Source of the DNA: JACRAR01 sp041674385
GTDB taxonomy: Bacteria > Pseudomonadota > Gammaproteobacteria > Burkholderiales > Rhodocyclaceae
Direction: 5' to 3'
NCBI GenBank assembly: GCA_041674385.1
Contig: JBAYVU010000090.1
Span: forward strand, 1-6,449
DNA length: 6,449 nucleotides
Shown here: positions 1 to 5,262 of the stretch, one piece after another
Position numbering within the stretch: position 1 is the stretch's first letter
How the letters are laid out: every line of letters begins with the position of its first letter
The notes under the pieces: generated by a model
Seen by the model: only the letters and a program-made list of their open reading frames with translations
Database searches by the model: none
What the model was told of the DNA's origin: nothing
Program-made: the position numbers and the translations under genes

Positions 1-21
1 AACTCCACACTGAAACAGACG

Positions 22-52
22 AAAAAAAGCGCGATCCATGGAGGACCGCGCT
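22..52 (-). terminator. Intrinsic (Rho-independent) terminator, minus strand
   Basis: Read on the minus strand, positions 52–43 (AGCGCGGTCC) pair with 37–28 (GGATCGCGCT) to give a 10-bp GC-rich stem with a 5-nt loop (42–38, UCCAU). A run of U follows at 28–22. One pair (minus-strand G at 46 with U at 34) is a G·U wobble. In a plus-strand transcript the same position would be an A·C mismatch and no U run would follow, so the structure is oriented to end minus-strand transcription. No minus-strand protein gene lies just upstream of it (positions 53–400), so it must end a small RNA or attenuate a leader. Confidence 0.78.
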
Positions 53-125
53 AAATCCACACCAAAGGAGGAGGGTGGAGGAGACAAAAACCCGAAACGC
101 TAAAAAATTCAACAACGCTTCAATG
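22..125 (-). ncRNA. Candidate small RNA or attenuated leader with a CCUCCUCC loop
   Basis: Seen: a candidate minus-strand promoter at 160–132 would start a transcript near 125, and a strong intrinsic terminator ends it near 22, giving about 100 nt. Between them is a second hairpin, stem UCCAC (79–75) with GUGGA (60–56). Its 14-nt loop (74–61) exposes CCUCCUCC, the complement of a Shine–Dalgarno sequence, and a second CUCCUCC run lies at 84–78, partly in the stem. No convincing ORF is present on either strand here. Known: small RNAs with C/U-rich anti-Shine–Dalgarno loops plus a terminator hairpin occur in Proteobacteria, for example the CcsR RNAs of Rhodobacter. Inferred: this is a trans-acting sRNA. 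Alternative: it is the attenuated 5' leader of a minus-strand gene starting just left of position 1, since GGAG at 6–3 could be that gene's ribosome binding site. The promoter is the weakest part of the case. Confidence 0.42.
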
Positions 126-131
126 GGGTGA

Positions 132-160
132 ATTCTGGCAAAAATAATTGTGCAATGCAA
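132..160 (-). promoter_or_regulatory. Candidate sigma-70 promoter, minus strand
   Basis: On the minus strand TTGCAT (160–155) and CAGAAT (137–132) are separated by exactly 17 nt. TGC immediately before the second hexamer gives an extended −10 (TGn) element. The −35 match to TTGACA is poor (3 of 6) and the −10 match to TATAAT is 4 of 6, so spacing and the extended element carry the call. It would start transcription near 125, into the CCUCCUCC hairpin and the terminator. The −35 lies inside the first TGC-N3-GCA dyad. Confidence 0.38.
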
Positions 161-182
161 GATTTTTTTGTGCGGCGCACAT
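148..182. promoter_or_regulatory. Paired TGC-N3-GCA dyads, candidate operators
   Basis: TGCAATGCA (151–159) and TGCGGCGCA (171–179) share the form TTGTGC-N3-GCAMA. Their centres are 20 bp apart, about two helical turns, so they would present on the same face of DNA. The first overlaps the candidate minus-strand −35 and the second lies just upstream of it. The core resembles the TGC-rich dyad recognised by the polyhydroxyalkanoate regulator PhaR (CTGC-N3-GCAG, from memory for Paracoccus). Whether PhaR or any regulator binds here is inference. Confidence 0.35.
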
Positions 183-185
183 TAT

Positions 186-241
186 TTTCATAATCATCGT
201 ATAAATAAATTAAATTCGATATTTACTGCATGGTTATGAAA
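186..241. repeat. AT-rich 12-bp imperfect inverted repeat
   Basis: TTTCATAATCAT (186–197) and ATGGTTATGAAA (230–241) are inverted copies matching at 11 of 12 positions; the odd pair would be G·U in a plus-strand RNA. The 32-nt interior contains a second dyad, TAAAT (211–215) with ATTTA (221–225) around a 5-nt centre, and a TATAAA (200–205) resembling a −10 box. There is no U run to make it a terminator. It lies between the candidate minus-strand promoter and the osmC-type gene. Its role is unknown; it could be an operator, a bend site or an RNA hairpin. Confidence 0.45.
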
Positions 242-300
242 TGCGATACCAGTTGAAGTCCGCTACGCAAAATTCGAATTGGGTATTCAAACTCTTCCTA

Positions 301-316
301 TTGTTGCACCGCACAA
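301..316. promoter_or_regulatory. Third TGC-N3-GCA site
   Basis: TTGTTGCACCGCACAA contains TGCACCGCA (305–313), the same TGC-N3-GCA core as the pair at 151–179, flanked by TTG and CAA. It lies about 90 bp upstream of the OsmC-type start codon. If the pair on the left is an operator for a minus-strand unit, this copy could extend the same control to the plus-strand gene. A single short dyad is weak evidence by itself. Confidence 0.28.
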
Positions 317-361
317 GAGACATTCCTTCCTAAAGCACCGAATGCCTTGTGAAGTTACCGC

Positions 362-367
362 TAGAAT
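362..367 (+). promoter_or_regulatory. Candidate −10 box for the OsmC-type gene
   Basis: TAGAAT matches the sigma-70 −10 consensus at 5 of 6 positions and would start transcription near 374, leaving a leader of about 33 nt before the ATG at 407. I find no good −35 at 16–18 nt upstream (around 339–344), so an activator would be needed or the true promoter lies elsewhere. Confidence 0.3.
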
Positions 368-406
368 CCCGGCTCGAATCGCCAAGTCAATTGCAGGGGA
401 TGAGTT

Positions 407-829
407 ATGGAATGCACTGTCCAATGGTTGGGTTTGAATGGAATGGCCTTCGTCGCACGCACCGGAAGTGGTCATATCGCGGTCATGGATGGCGCACCGG
501 AAGGTGGCGGCAATAACCTTGCCCCCCGCCCGATGGAACTGGTTCTGGCGGGGACGGGAGGGTGCACTGCCTACGATGTAGTACTGATTCTCAAGAGAAG
601 CCGCCAGGAAGTCACCGGCTGTGAGGTGAGCTTAAAGGCCGAACGCGCAGAGAACGACCCGAAAGTATTCACCAAAATTCATTTCCATTTCACGGTGCGG
701 GGCAAGGGCCTGAAGGCAGAAGCGGTGGAGCGGGCCATCCAGCTTTCCGCAGAAAAGTATTGCTCCGCTTCGATCATGCTGGGTAGAACCGCGGAAATCA
801 CCCACGACTGGGAAGTCGTCGGGGAATAA
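407..829 (+). CDS. OsmC/YhfA-like family protein
   Basis: This 140-residue protein has the length and pattern of the OsmC/Ohr superfamily, YhfA-like branch. The motif RPMELVLAGTGGCTAYDVV (residues 41–59) carries the first conserved cysteine, C53, with E44 upstream. The second cysteine is C119 in EKYCSAS. In OsmC and Ohr the two cysteines reduce organic hydroperoxides in the cytoplasm; YhfA-type members are less well characterised, so a thiol peroxidase activity is inferred. There is no signal peptide. The ATG at 407 is supported by AGGGGA at 395–400, six bases upstream. A third dyad of TGC-N3-GCA type and a TAGAAT box lie upstream. The stop codon directly abuts the stop of the convergent coq7 gene, with no spacer and no terminator between them. 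Confidence 0.9.
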   Translation: MECTVQWLGLNGMAFVARTGSGHIAVMDGAPEGGGNNLAPRPMELVLAGTGGCTAYDVVLILKRSRQEVTGCEVSLKAERAENDPKVFTKIHFHFTVRGKGLKAEAVERAIQLSAEKYCSASIMLGRTAEITHDWEVVGE

Positions 830-1450
830 TCAAATCCAGTAGGCCGTGCGGGTCATCACGCCCGATACAAGTCTCATGGCCTGCCTGACCACCCCGGGCA
901 ATTCATGGGCACCCAGTTGTTCCGCAGTACGCGCATGGTCGGCTTCGTCCCTCTTCATTTGCTCGATGACAGCCCATGATTTCCTGTCAATTTCCGGAAG
1001 TCGCTGTAAATGACCATTCAAGTGCGCCTCTACCTGGCGTTCCGTTTCAACCAGAAAGCCCAGATTCCAGGCTTCTCCCAGCTTGCCGGCCAATAGGCCC
1101 ATGCACAAGGACCCCGAATACCAAAGCGGATTCAACAGGCTTTTCCGCCCCCCCAGTTCGCCCAGGCGGCGTTCCGTCCAGGCCAGATGCTCACCCTCCT
1201 CTGCGGCGGCATGGCGCAAAGCGGCACAAATCGCAGGATCCCGAGATGCCAAAGCCTGCCCCTGATACAGGGCCTGGGCGCAGATCTCTCCGCAATGATT
1301 CACCCGCATCAGGGCTGCCACATGCTGCCTTTCGATTTCGGCAAGTCCGGACTCGGGCAGATCGCTTCCCGGCATGGCGCGTATGCTGCGCCCCGGTGCA
1401 AATACCGTACGCAGTGCCTTGTCAAATTCGATAATCAGGCGGTCTATCAT
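830..1450 (-). CDS. coq7: Demethoxyubiquinone hydroxylase (Coq7 family)
   Basis: The product (206 residues) is a 2-polyprenyl-3-methyl-6-methoxy-1,4-benzoquinone monooxygenase, which adds the hydroxyl of the penultimate step of ubiquinone synthesis using O2 and a di-iron centre, at the inner membrane. The ferritin-like ligand set is visible: E55 in VNHCGE, E85 and H88 in EEGEH, E135 or E137 in LVETERQ, and E169 and H172 in RDEADH. The C-terminus VMTRTAYWI is typical of the bacterial family and the length is normal, so the gene looks intact. The ATG at 1450 has only a weak ribosome binding site. The CNP1-like gene lies 65 bp upstream on the same strand and could share a transcript. The enzyme implies an aerobic, ubiquinone-making organism. 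Confidence 0.95.
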   Translation of the reverse strand: MIDRLIIEFDKALRTVFAPGRSIRAMPGSDLPESGLAEIERQHVAALMRVNHCGEICAQALYQGQALASRDPAICAALRHAAAEEGEHLAWTERRLGELGGRKSLLNPLWYSGSLCMGLLAGKLGEAWNLGFLVETERQVEAHLNGHLQRLPEIDRKSWAVIEQMKRDEADHARTAEQLGAHELPGVVRQAMRLVSGVMTRTAYWI

Positions 1451-1515
1451 CGCCAGGCACCGAGTGGCATGGATGAACGAATTATTCCGGCAAGTACGGC
1501 AACAAATGCTGACCT

Positions 1516-2043
1516 TTATCTGGCCTCAGGATGGCCTCCGCGCCTGAGGGCATCCACGCCCTCATCCGCCTTGAAAATGACATTATTCCCTGGGCAGAAA
1601 TACTCCTTGTAGAGCACGGCCTGATAGCTGCCCGGCCTGATCGACTGCCAAGCCTGGGTGCGAGATTTCCCCCACATGTTGTCGCTGCGACCGAACGCGT
1701 ACAGCTTGCGTTCCTTGGCACCACATCGGATGCCCTCGTAATTGACGTTGGTAGCCCCACCTGAAGTTTTAACGACAACCACGTAGCGAACCACGCCGTC
1801 TTCGCCGACGCTCAGTGTCGAGCCATCGACATAATAGCGATTGCTTGTTGCGGCTCCCGCATCGAATTCGATCAGGTTCTGCGCGTGCGGATAGTCGGGA
1901 AGCCTTGCTTCCAGTTCAACCCACTTCTTTTCCTCTTCGTAATACTCGCCGTACTTCTTGTCCCCGTAGAATTGCTGCCCTGCTGCCGGTCCGGCAAGCG
2001 CCAAGAAACCAGCAACAAGCAATAGCGCTTTTCCTTCATGCAT
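1516..2043 (-). CDS. CNP1-like family exported protein
   Basis: The 175-residue product starts with a clear signal peptide: K5, a hydrophobic stretch (residues 6–17) and a small-residue cleavage region GPAAG (18–22), then a polar mature part. It resembles the CNP1-like family (Pfam CNP1), mostly seen in Betaproteobacteria and without an assigned function. Features of the mature part are a charged, Tyr/Glu-rich stretch (residues 26–46), a β-rich core with VVRYVVVVKTSGG (84–96), and two cysteines, C107 (GIRCG) and C150 (YFCPG), which could form a disulfide in the periplasm. The ATG at 2043 is the only usable start in frame; a TGA lies nine codons upstream, and GGAG (2058–2055) is 11 bases before the ATG. 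A TATCAT box (2118–2113) could be its −10, with no clear −35. It lies 65 bp upstream of coq7. Confidence 0.75.
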   Translation of the reverse strand: MHEGKALLLVAGFLALAGPAAGQQFYGDKKYGEYYEEEKKWVELEARLPDYPHAQNLIEFDAGAATSNRYYVDGSTLSVGEDGVVRYVVVVKTSGGATNVNYEGIRCGAKERKLYAFGRSDNMWGKSRTQAWQSIRPGSYQAVLYKEYFCPGNNVIFKADEGVDALRRGGHPEAR

Positions 2044-2138
2044 ATCCGCAAGTGCTCCAGATGGTGGTCAGGCAAGCCTTTTTCGCCCGCCATGGCCAGG
2101 AAACGTGTGCGGATGATACACCGTGATGGATAGCCTCC

Positions 2139-2735
2139 TCAGTGAGCAATGGCCGCTTCAATTTCGGCAAAGGTCGAGGCGATCTGGGTTGCGTTGATCA
2201 CCATGCCCAACTGACAGGCAATCTGTGAAGCGGAAAAAATCCCCCGGATCATCTGGCGGCCGGAGGCGTCCTCTTCGGCTACCAGCGCATGCTGCCGGCC
2301 GGTCCGCTTAAGGGTCGCCACCACATGACCAACTTCTGCTTCAAGTATGTCCTCAAAATCGAGCACCTCCAGCCGTTCGCAAGGCGTCATGACGTCTCGC
2401 ACCAACACCTCCTCGTGCCGAATACCGCGCTCTCGCACGATCTGCATGGGCTTTTCGCCAAGCGTGTCGGTCGAAGTGATAATGCCGAGAATGCAGCGCT
2501 TCTCGTCGGCCACCAATAGCGATCGTACAGTGTTGCGCATCATGGCTGTGTTTACCGCGGTCAGCTTGGCCTCCGGGCCGATACTAACCGCATGTACGCG
2601 CTTGAGGTCGGTCATCACGCCAAGGGCGGGCGAATCGAGGGTAACACTGCGCAGGGGCTGCGGCTCGGCCTGATGGTAGCTTGCGCACCGATCGAGCCTG
2701 GCCTGGTGCAAAGGCTTGTATTGTTCGCGAACCAC
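2139..2735 (-). CDS. Two-CBS-domain protein
   Basis: From the GTG at 2735 the product has 198 residues. It has two CBS domains: the first at about residues 40–95 (VMTDLKRVHAVSIGP to GIITSTDTLG) and the second at about 112–178 (VRDVMTPCERLEV to GIFSASQIACQLG). CBS pairs bind adenine nucleotides and usually regulate a partner; no partner or enzymatic domain is fused here, so the target is unknown. The first domain keeps the GxxTxxD pattern (GIITSTD) used for ribose contact. In the second it is GIFSASQ, with Gln in place of Asp, so that site may not bind nucleotide in the usual way. The ATG 16 codons upstream (2783) is possible, but the GTG has an ideal AGGAGG six bases before it and avoids an odd Arg-rich N-terminus. 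rppH lies 154 bp upstream on the same strand. Confidence 0.85.
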   Translation of the reverse strand: MVREQYKPLHQARLDRCASYHQAEPQPLRSVTLDSPALGVMTDLKRVHAVSIGPEAKLTAVNTAMMRNTVRSLLVADEKRCILGIITSTDTLGEKPMQIVRERGIRHEEVLVRDVMTPCERLEVLDFEDILEAEVGHVVATLKRTGRQHALVAEEDASGRQMIRGIFSASQIACQLGMVINATQIASTFAEIEAAIAH

Positions 2736-2741
2736 GCTTCT

Positions 2742-2747
2742 CCTCCT
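2742..2747 (-). promoter_or_regulatory. Strong ribosome binding site fixing the CBS gene start
   Basis: A perfect AGGAGG (2747–2742, minus strand) is followed by a six-base spacer and GTG at 2735–2733. The upstream in-frame ATG at 2783 has no comparable site. This favours the 198-residue product over the 214-residue one. Confidence 0.75.
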
Positions 2748-2889
2748 TTCGTGCCGTACGGCGGAACGCCGCGGAATGCGCATCTACCTAATATGTGGAC
2801 GCTGCATTTCATTCTCGACACAAAACAGGAGAAGTGAAAATGGAACCTGCGGATTGCAGCATTAGCTGCCTGAATCGTCCACAACCCCG

Positions 2890-3417
2890 TCAGGACAGAA
2901 GGGAGTCAATAGGGACCGCCCACTTGGGCTGCCGGTCCGCCGGATGACGGAAGGCAAAGCGGGACAGTTCGATCAGCGCCTGCTGGTACACCCCGCGCTT
3001 GAACTCGATCACGGCATCAAGCGGCACCCAGTAGTCGCTCCAACGCCAGGCGTCGAACTCCGGATGATCGCTGGCGCGCAATGAGACATCGGTATCCCGC
3101 CCGGTCAAACGCAGCATGAACCAGATCTGCTTCTGGCCACGATAGGTGTTGCGCCATTCGCGCCGAATCCACTGTTTCGGCACCTCATAACGCAGCCAGT
3201 CCCGCGTGCGCCCGAGAATCCTGACATGCTCCTGCCTCAGGCCGATTTCCTCTTGCAGCTCACGGTACATCGCCTGTTCGGGCGACTCGCCGTGCTTGAT
3301 CCCGCCCTGCGGGAACTGCCAGGAATGCTCTCGTATGCGCTTGCCCCAGAATACCTCGTTCCTGCCGTTAACCAGGATGATGCCGACGTTAGGGCGATAG
3401 CCTTCACGGTCGAGCAT
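2890..3417 (-). CDS. rppH: RNA pyrophosphohydrolase (Nudix)
   Basis: The 175-residue product removes pyrophosphate from the 5' triphosphate of RNAs in the cytoplasm, which opens them to RNase E decay. The complete Nudix box fits GX5EX7REUXEEXGU from G38 to L60, with E44, R52 and the metal-binding residues E53, E56 and E57 all present. The start MLDREGYRPNVGIIL and the segment WGKRIREHSWQFPQGGIKHG are characteristic of proteobacterial RppH. The extended C-terminus (after about residue 155) is also usual. The ATG at 3417 is the first in frame after a TGA at 3432–3430; the Shine–Dalgarno match is weak (GGG, 3429–3427). The gene is divergent from proS across 132 bp. Confidence 0.96.
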   Translation of the reverse strand: MLDREGYRPNVGIILVNGRNEVFWGKRIREHSWQFPQGGIKHGESPEQAMYRELQEEIGLRQEHVRILGRTRDWLRYEVPKQWIRREWRNTYRGQKQIWFMLRLTGRDTDVSLRASDHPEFDAWRWSDYWVPLDAVIEFKRGVYQQALIELSRFAFRHPADRQPKWAVPIDSLLS

Positions 3418-3480
3418 GATTGCTACCCATCAAAATTGAACTGGGTTCATTTTTCCACAATTCACCCTTGATTGAAAGCC

Positions 3481-3495
3481 ACGGGCACAACCCGT
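3481..3495. repeat. Short perfect dyad in the rppH–proS divergent region
   Basis: ACGGGCACAACCCGT is a 5-bp perfect inverted repeat (ACGGG and CCCGT) around a 5-base centre. It lies in the 132-bp region between the divergent rppH and proS starts, with its right arm touching the candidate proS −35 region. It may be an operator for either gene; with arms this short, chance is possible. Confidence 0.3.
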
Positions 3496-3523
3496 CTGGA
3501 GGGGGTCAGTACTACGGTAAAAT
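3495..3523 (+). promoter_or_regulatory. Candidate proS promoter
   Basis: TAAAAT (3518–3523) matches the −10 consensus at 5 of 6 positions and would start transcription near 3530, about 20 bases before the proS ATG. The sequence 17 nt upstream, TCTGGA (3495–3500), is a poor −35. No recognisable Shine–Dalgarno sequence precedes the ATG at 3550; a pyrimidine-rich tract (3525–3535) occupies the leader. Confidence 0.38.
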
Positions 3524-3549
3524 CCTTCTTTTTTCCATAACCTACGACC

Positions 3550-5262
3550 ATGCGCGCCACGCAATTCTTTCTCGCCACGCTCAAGGAAGCCCCCTCCGAC
3601 GCGGAGATTGTCAGCCATAAACTCATGTTGCGCGCCGGACTGATCAAGCGGTTGGCAGGGGGCATCTACACCTGGATGCCGCTCGGTTTGCGCATCCTGC
3701 GCAAGGTGGAAAACATCATCCGCGAGGAGATGAACCGCGCAGGCGCCGTCGAACTGCTCATGCCGGCGGTCGTCCCGGCGGAGTTGTGGCAGGAGACGGG
3801 CCGCTGGGAGATGTATGGGCCCGAATTGCTGCGCTTCAAGGATCGCCATCAGCGCGACTTCGTCATCGGCCCGACGCACGAGGAAGTCATCACCGATGTC
3901 GCGCGGCGCGAGATCAGGAGCTACCGCCAGTTGCCGCTGCATCTTTATCAGATCCAGACCAAGTTCCGCGATGAAATCCGGCCCCGTTTCGGCGTCATGC
4001 GCGGCCGTGAGTTCCTCATGAAGGACGGCTATTCCTTCCACGCCAGTTTTGAGGATTTGCAGCGCGAGTACCTGAACATGCACGATACTTACACGCGCAT
4101 CTTCACCCGCCTGGGCCTGAGTTTCCGCGCCGTTGCGGCCGACACCGGATCCATCGGCGGCACCGGCTCGCACGAGTTTCATGTCCTGGCAGACTCGGGC
4201 GAGGATGCCATCGCCTTTTGTCCGGACTCGGATTACGCCGCCAACGTCGAACTGGCGGAAGGGCTGGCGCCGGCTACGCCTCGCAACGGCCATACCGAGC
4301 AGATGAAAAAGGTTGCCACCCCCGGCAAGATCCGCTGCGAAGACGTGGCGGAACTGCTCAGGCTTCCGCTGGTCAAGACCGTCAAGGCCATTGCCGTCAT
4401 GCACGAAGAGCAGTTCTTCCTGTTGCTCCTGCGCGGCGACCACACGCTCAACGAAATCAAGGCGAGCAAGCTGCCCTTCCTCAACCCCTTCCGCTTTGCC
4501 AACGAAGAGGAGGTCGAATGCTTCCTGGGATGCCGGCCCGGCTACATCGGCCCCGTGGGCATCGCGCAGGATATTCCGATCATCGCCGACCGCACGGTGG
4601 CGCAAATGAACGATTTCGTCTGCGGCGCCAATGAGGCGGGCTACCACCTGATGGGGGTGAATTGGGGGCGCGATCTGCGCGAAGCGGACTATGTGTTCGA
4701 CATCCGCAATGTCGTCGAGGGCGATCCCAGCCCTGACGGCAAGGGCCGCCTGTCGATCTGCCGCGGCATCGAGGTGGGGCATATTTTCCAGTTGCGCACC
4801 AAATATTCGGAAGCGATGAAGGCGACTTTCCTCGATGAGTCCGGACAGCCGCGGGTGATGGAAATGGGTTGTTACGGCATCGGCGTCACACGCATCGTCG
4901 GTGCCGCCATCGAGCAGAACCATGACGAGCGCGGCATCGTCTTCCCACGTGCCATCGCCCCCTTCGACGTCGCCATCGCCCCGGTCGGCTACGGCAAAAG
5001 TCAGGCTGTGCGGGACGCCGCCAATACGCTGTACGCTGAACTGAAGGCCACCAATCTTGACGTACTGCTGGATGACCGGGACGAGCGCCCCGGCGTCATG
5101 TTCGCCGATCTGGAGCTGATCGGCGTGCCGCACCGCGTCACCATCGGCGAACGCGGCCTCAAGGAAGGATCGGTAGAGTATCAAGAACGGCGCGATGCCG
5201 CGGCGGTCAAGGTGCCCCTTGCCGAAATCGGCAGCTTCGTGCGCGGCCGCCTGAGCGCGTGA
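3550..5262 (+). CDS. proS: Prolyl-tRNA synthetase
   Basis: The 570-residue product matches the bacterial long form of ProRS (E. coli about 572), a cytoplasmic class II synthetase that charges tRNA-Pro. The start MRATQFFLATLKEAPSDAE is characteristic. Class II motif 2 is at residues 139–163 (FRDEIRPRFG, REFLMKDGYSF), followed by TGSIGGTGSHEF (199–210). An INS editing domain fills about residues 225–400, including LVKTVKA (274–280) and GYHLMGVNW (364–372). The Lys and His in these two segments appear to correspond to the Ala-tRNA editing residues known in E. coli, an assignment made from memory. Motif 3 is GIGVTR (443–448), and the anticodon-binding domain runs from about 473 to the end. The ATG at 3550 lacks a clear ribosome binding site. 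The TGA overlaps the GTG of the next gene, so the two are probably co-transcribed and translationally coupled. Confidence 0.98.
   Translation: MRATQFFLATLKEAPSDAEIVSHKLMLRAGLIKRLAGGIYTWMPLGLRILRKVENIIREEMNRAGAVELLMPAVVPAELWQETGRWEMYGPELLRFKDRHQRDFVIGPTHEEVITDVARREIRSYRQLPLHLYQIQTKFRDEIRPRFGVMRGREFLMKDGYSFHASFEDLQREYLNMHDTYTRIFTRLGLSFRAVAADTGSIGGTGSHEFHVLADSGEDAIAFCPDSDYAANVELAEGLAPATPRNGHTEQMKKVATPGKIRCEDVAELLRLPLVKTVKAIAVMHEEQFFLLLLRGDHTLNEIKASKLPFLNPFRFANEEEVECFLGCRPGYIGPVGIAQDIPIIADRTVAQMNDFVCGANEAGYHLMGVNWGRDLREADYVFDIRNVVEGDPSPDGKGRLSICRGIEVGHIFQLRTKYSEAMKATFLDESGQPRVMEMGCYGIGVTRIVGAAIEQNHDERGIVFPRAIAPFDVAIAPVGYGKSQAVRDAANTLYAELKATNLDVLLDDRDERPGVMFADLELIGVPHRVTIGERGLKEGSVEYQERRDAAAVKVPLAEIGSFVRGRLSA

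Noticed and set aside
38..103. Plus-strand 21-codon mini-ORF (ATG at 38) next to AGGAGG-like purine runs
   Set aside because: The purine-rich runs lie inside the frame, not before the ATG, and the stretch is better explained as the complement of the minus-strand hairpin and terminator.
287..475. Minus-strand 62-codon frame upstream of and overlapping the OsmC-type gene
   Set aside because: It overlaps the start of a well-supported gene, has no good ribosome binding site, and its translation resembles nothing I know.
976..1612. Plus-strand open frames opposite coq7 (up to 152 codons)
   Set aside because: They lie antisense to a complete Coq7 with its di-iron ligands, and their translations are Pro/Arg/Ser-rich and featureless.
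2068..2088. GGCAAGCC followed by a T run on the plus strand as a terminator
   Set aside because: The stem is only 3 bp with a 2-base loop, which cannot form; the T run alone is not evidence.
1815..2126. Plus-strand frame of 103 codons opposite the CNP1-like gene
   Set aside because: No ribosome binding site or recognisable sequence; the minus-strand protein has a signal peptide and family resemblance.
2857..2871. GCAGC-ATTA-GCTGC hairpin as an rppH terminator
   Set aside because: The stem is only 5 bp and no U run follows on the minus strand.
3430..5184. 584-codon open frame on the minus strand, antisense to almost all of proS
   Set aside because: The plus frame is an unmistakable ProRS with all class II motifs. 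Long antisense frames are common opposite GC-rich genes with strong third-position bias, and the translation has no recognisable domain (rich in Asp, His, Arg and Val, as expected of an antisense frame).
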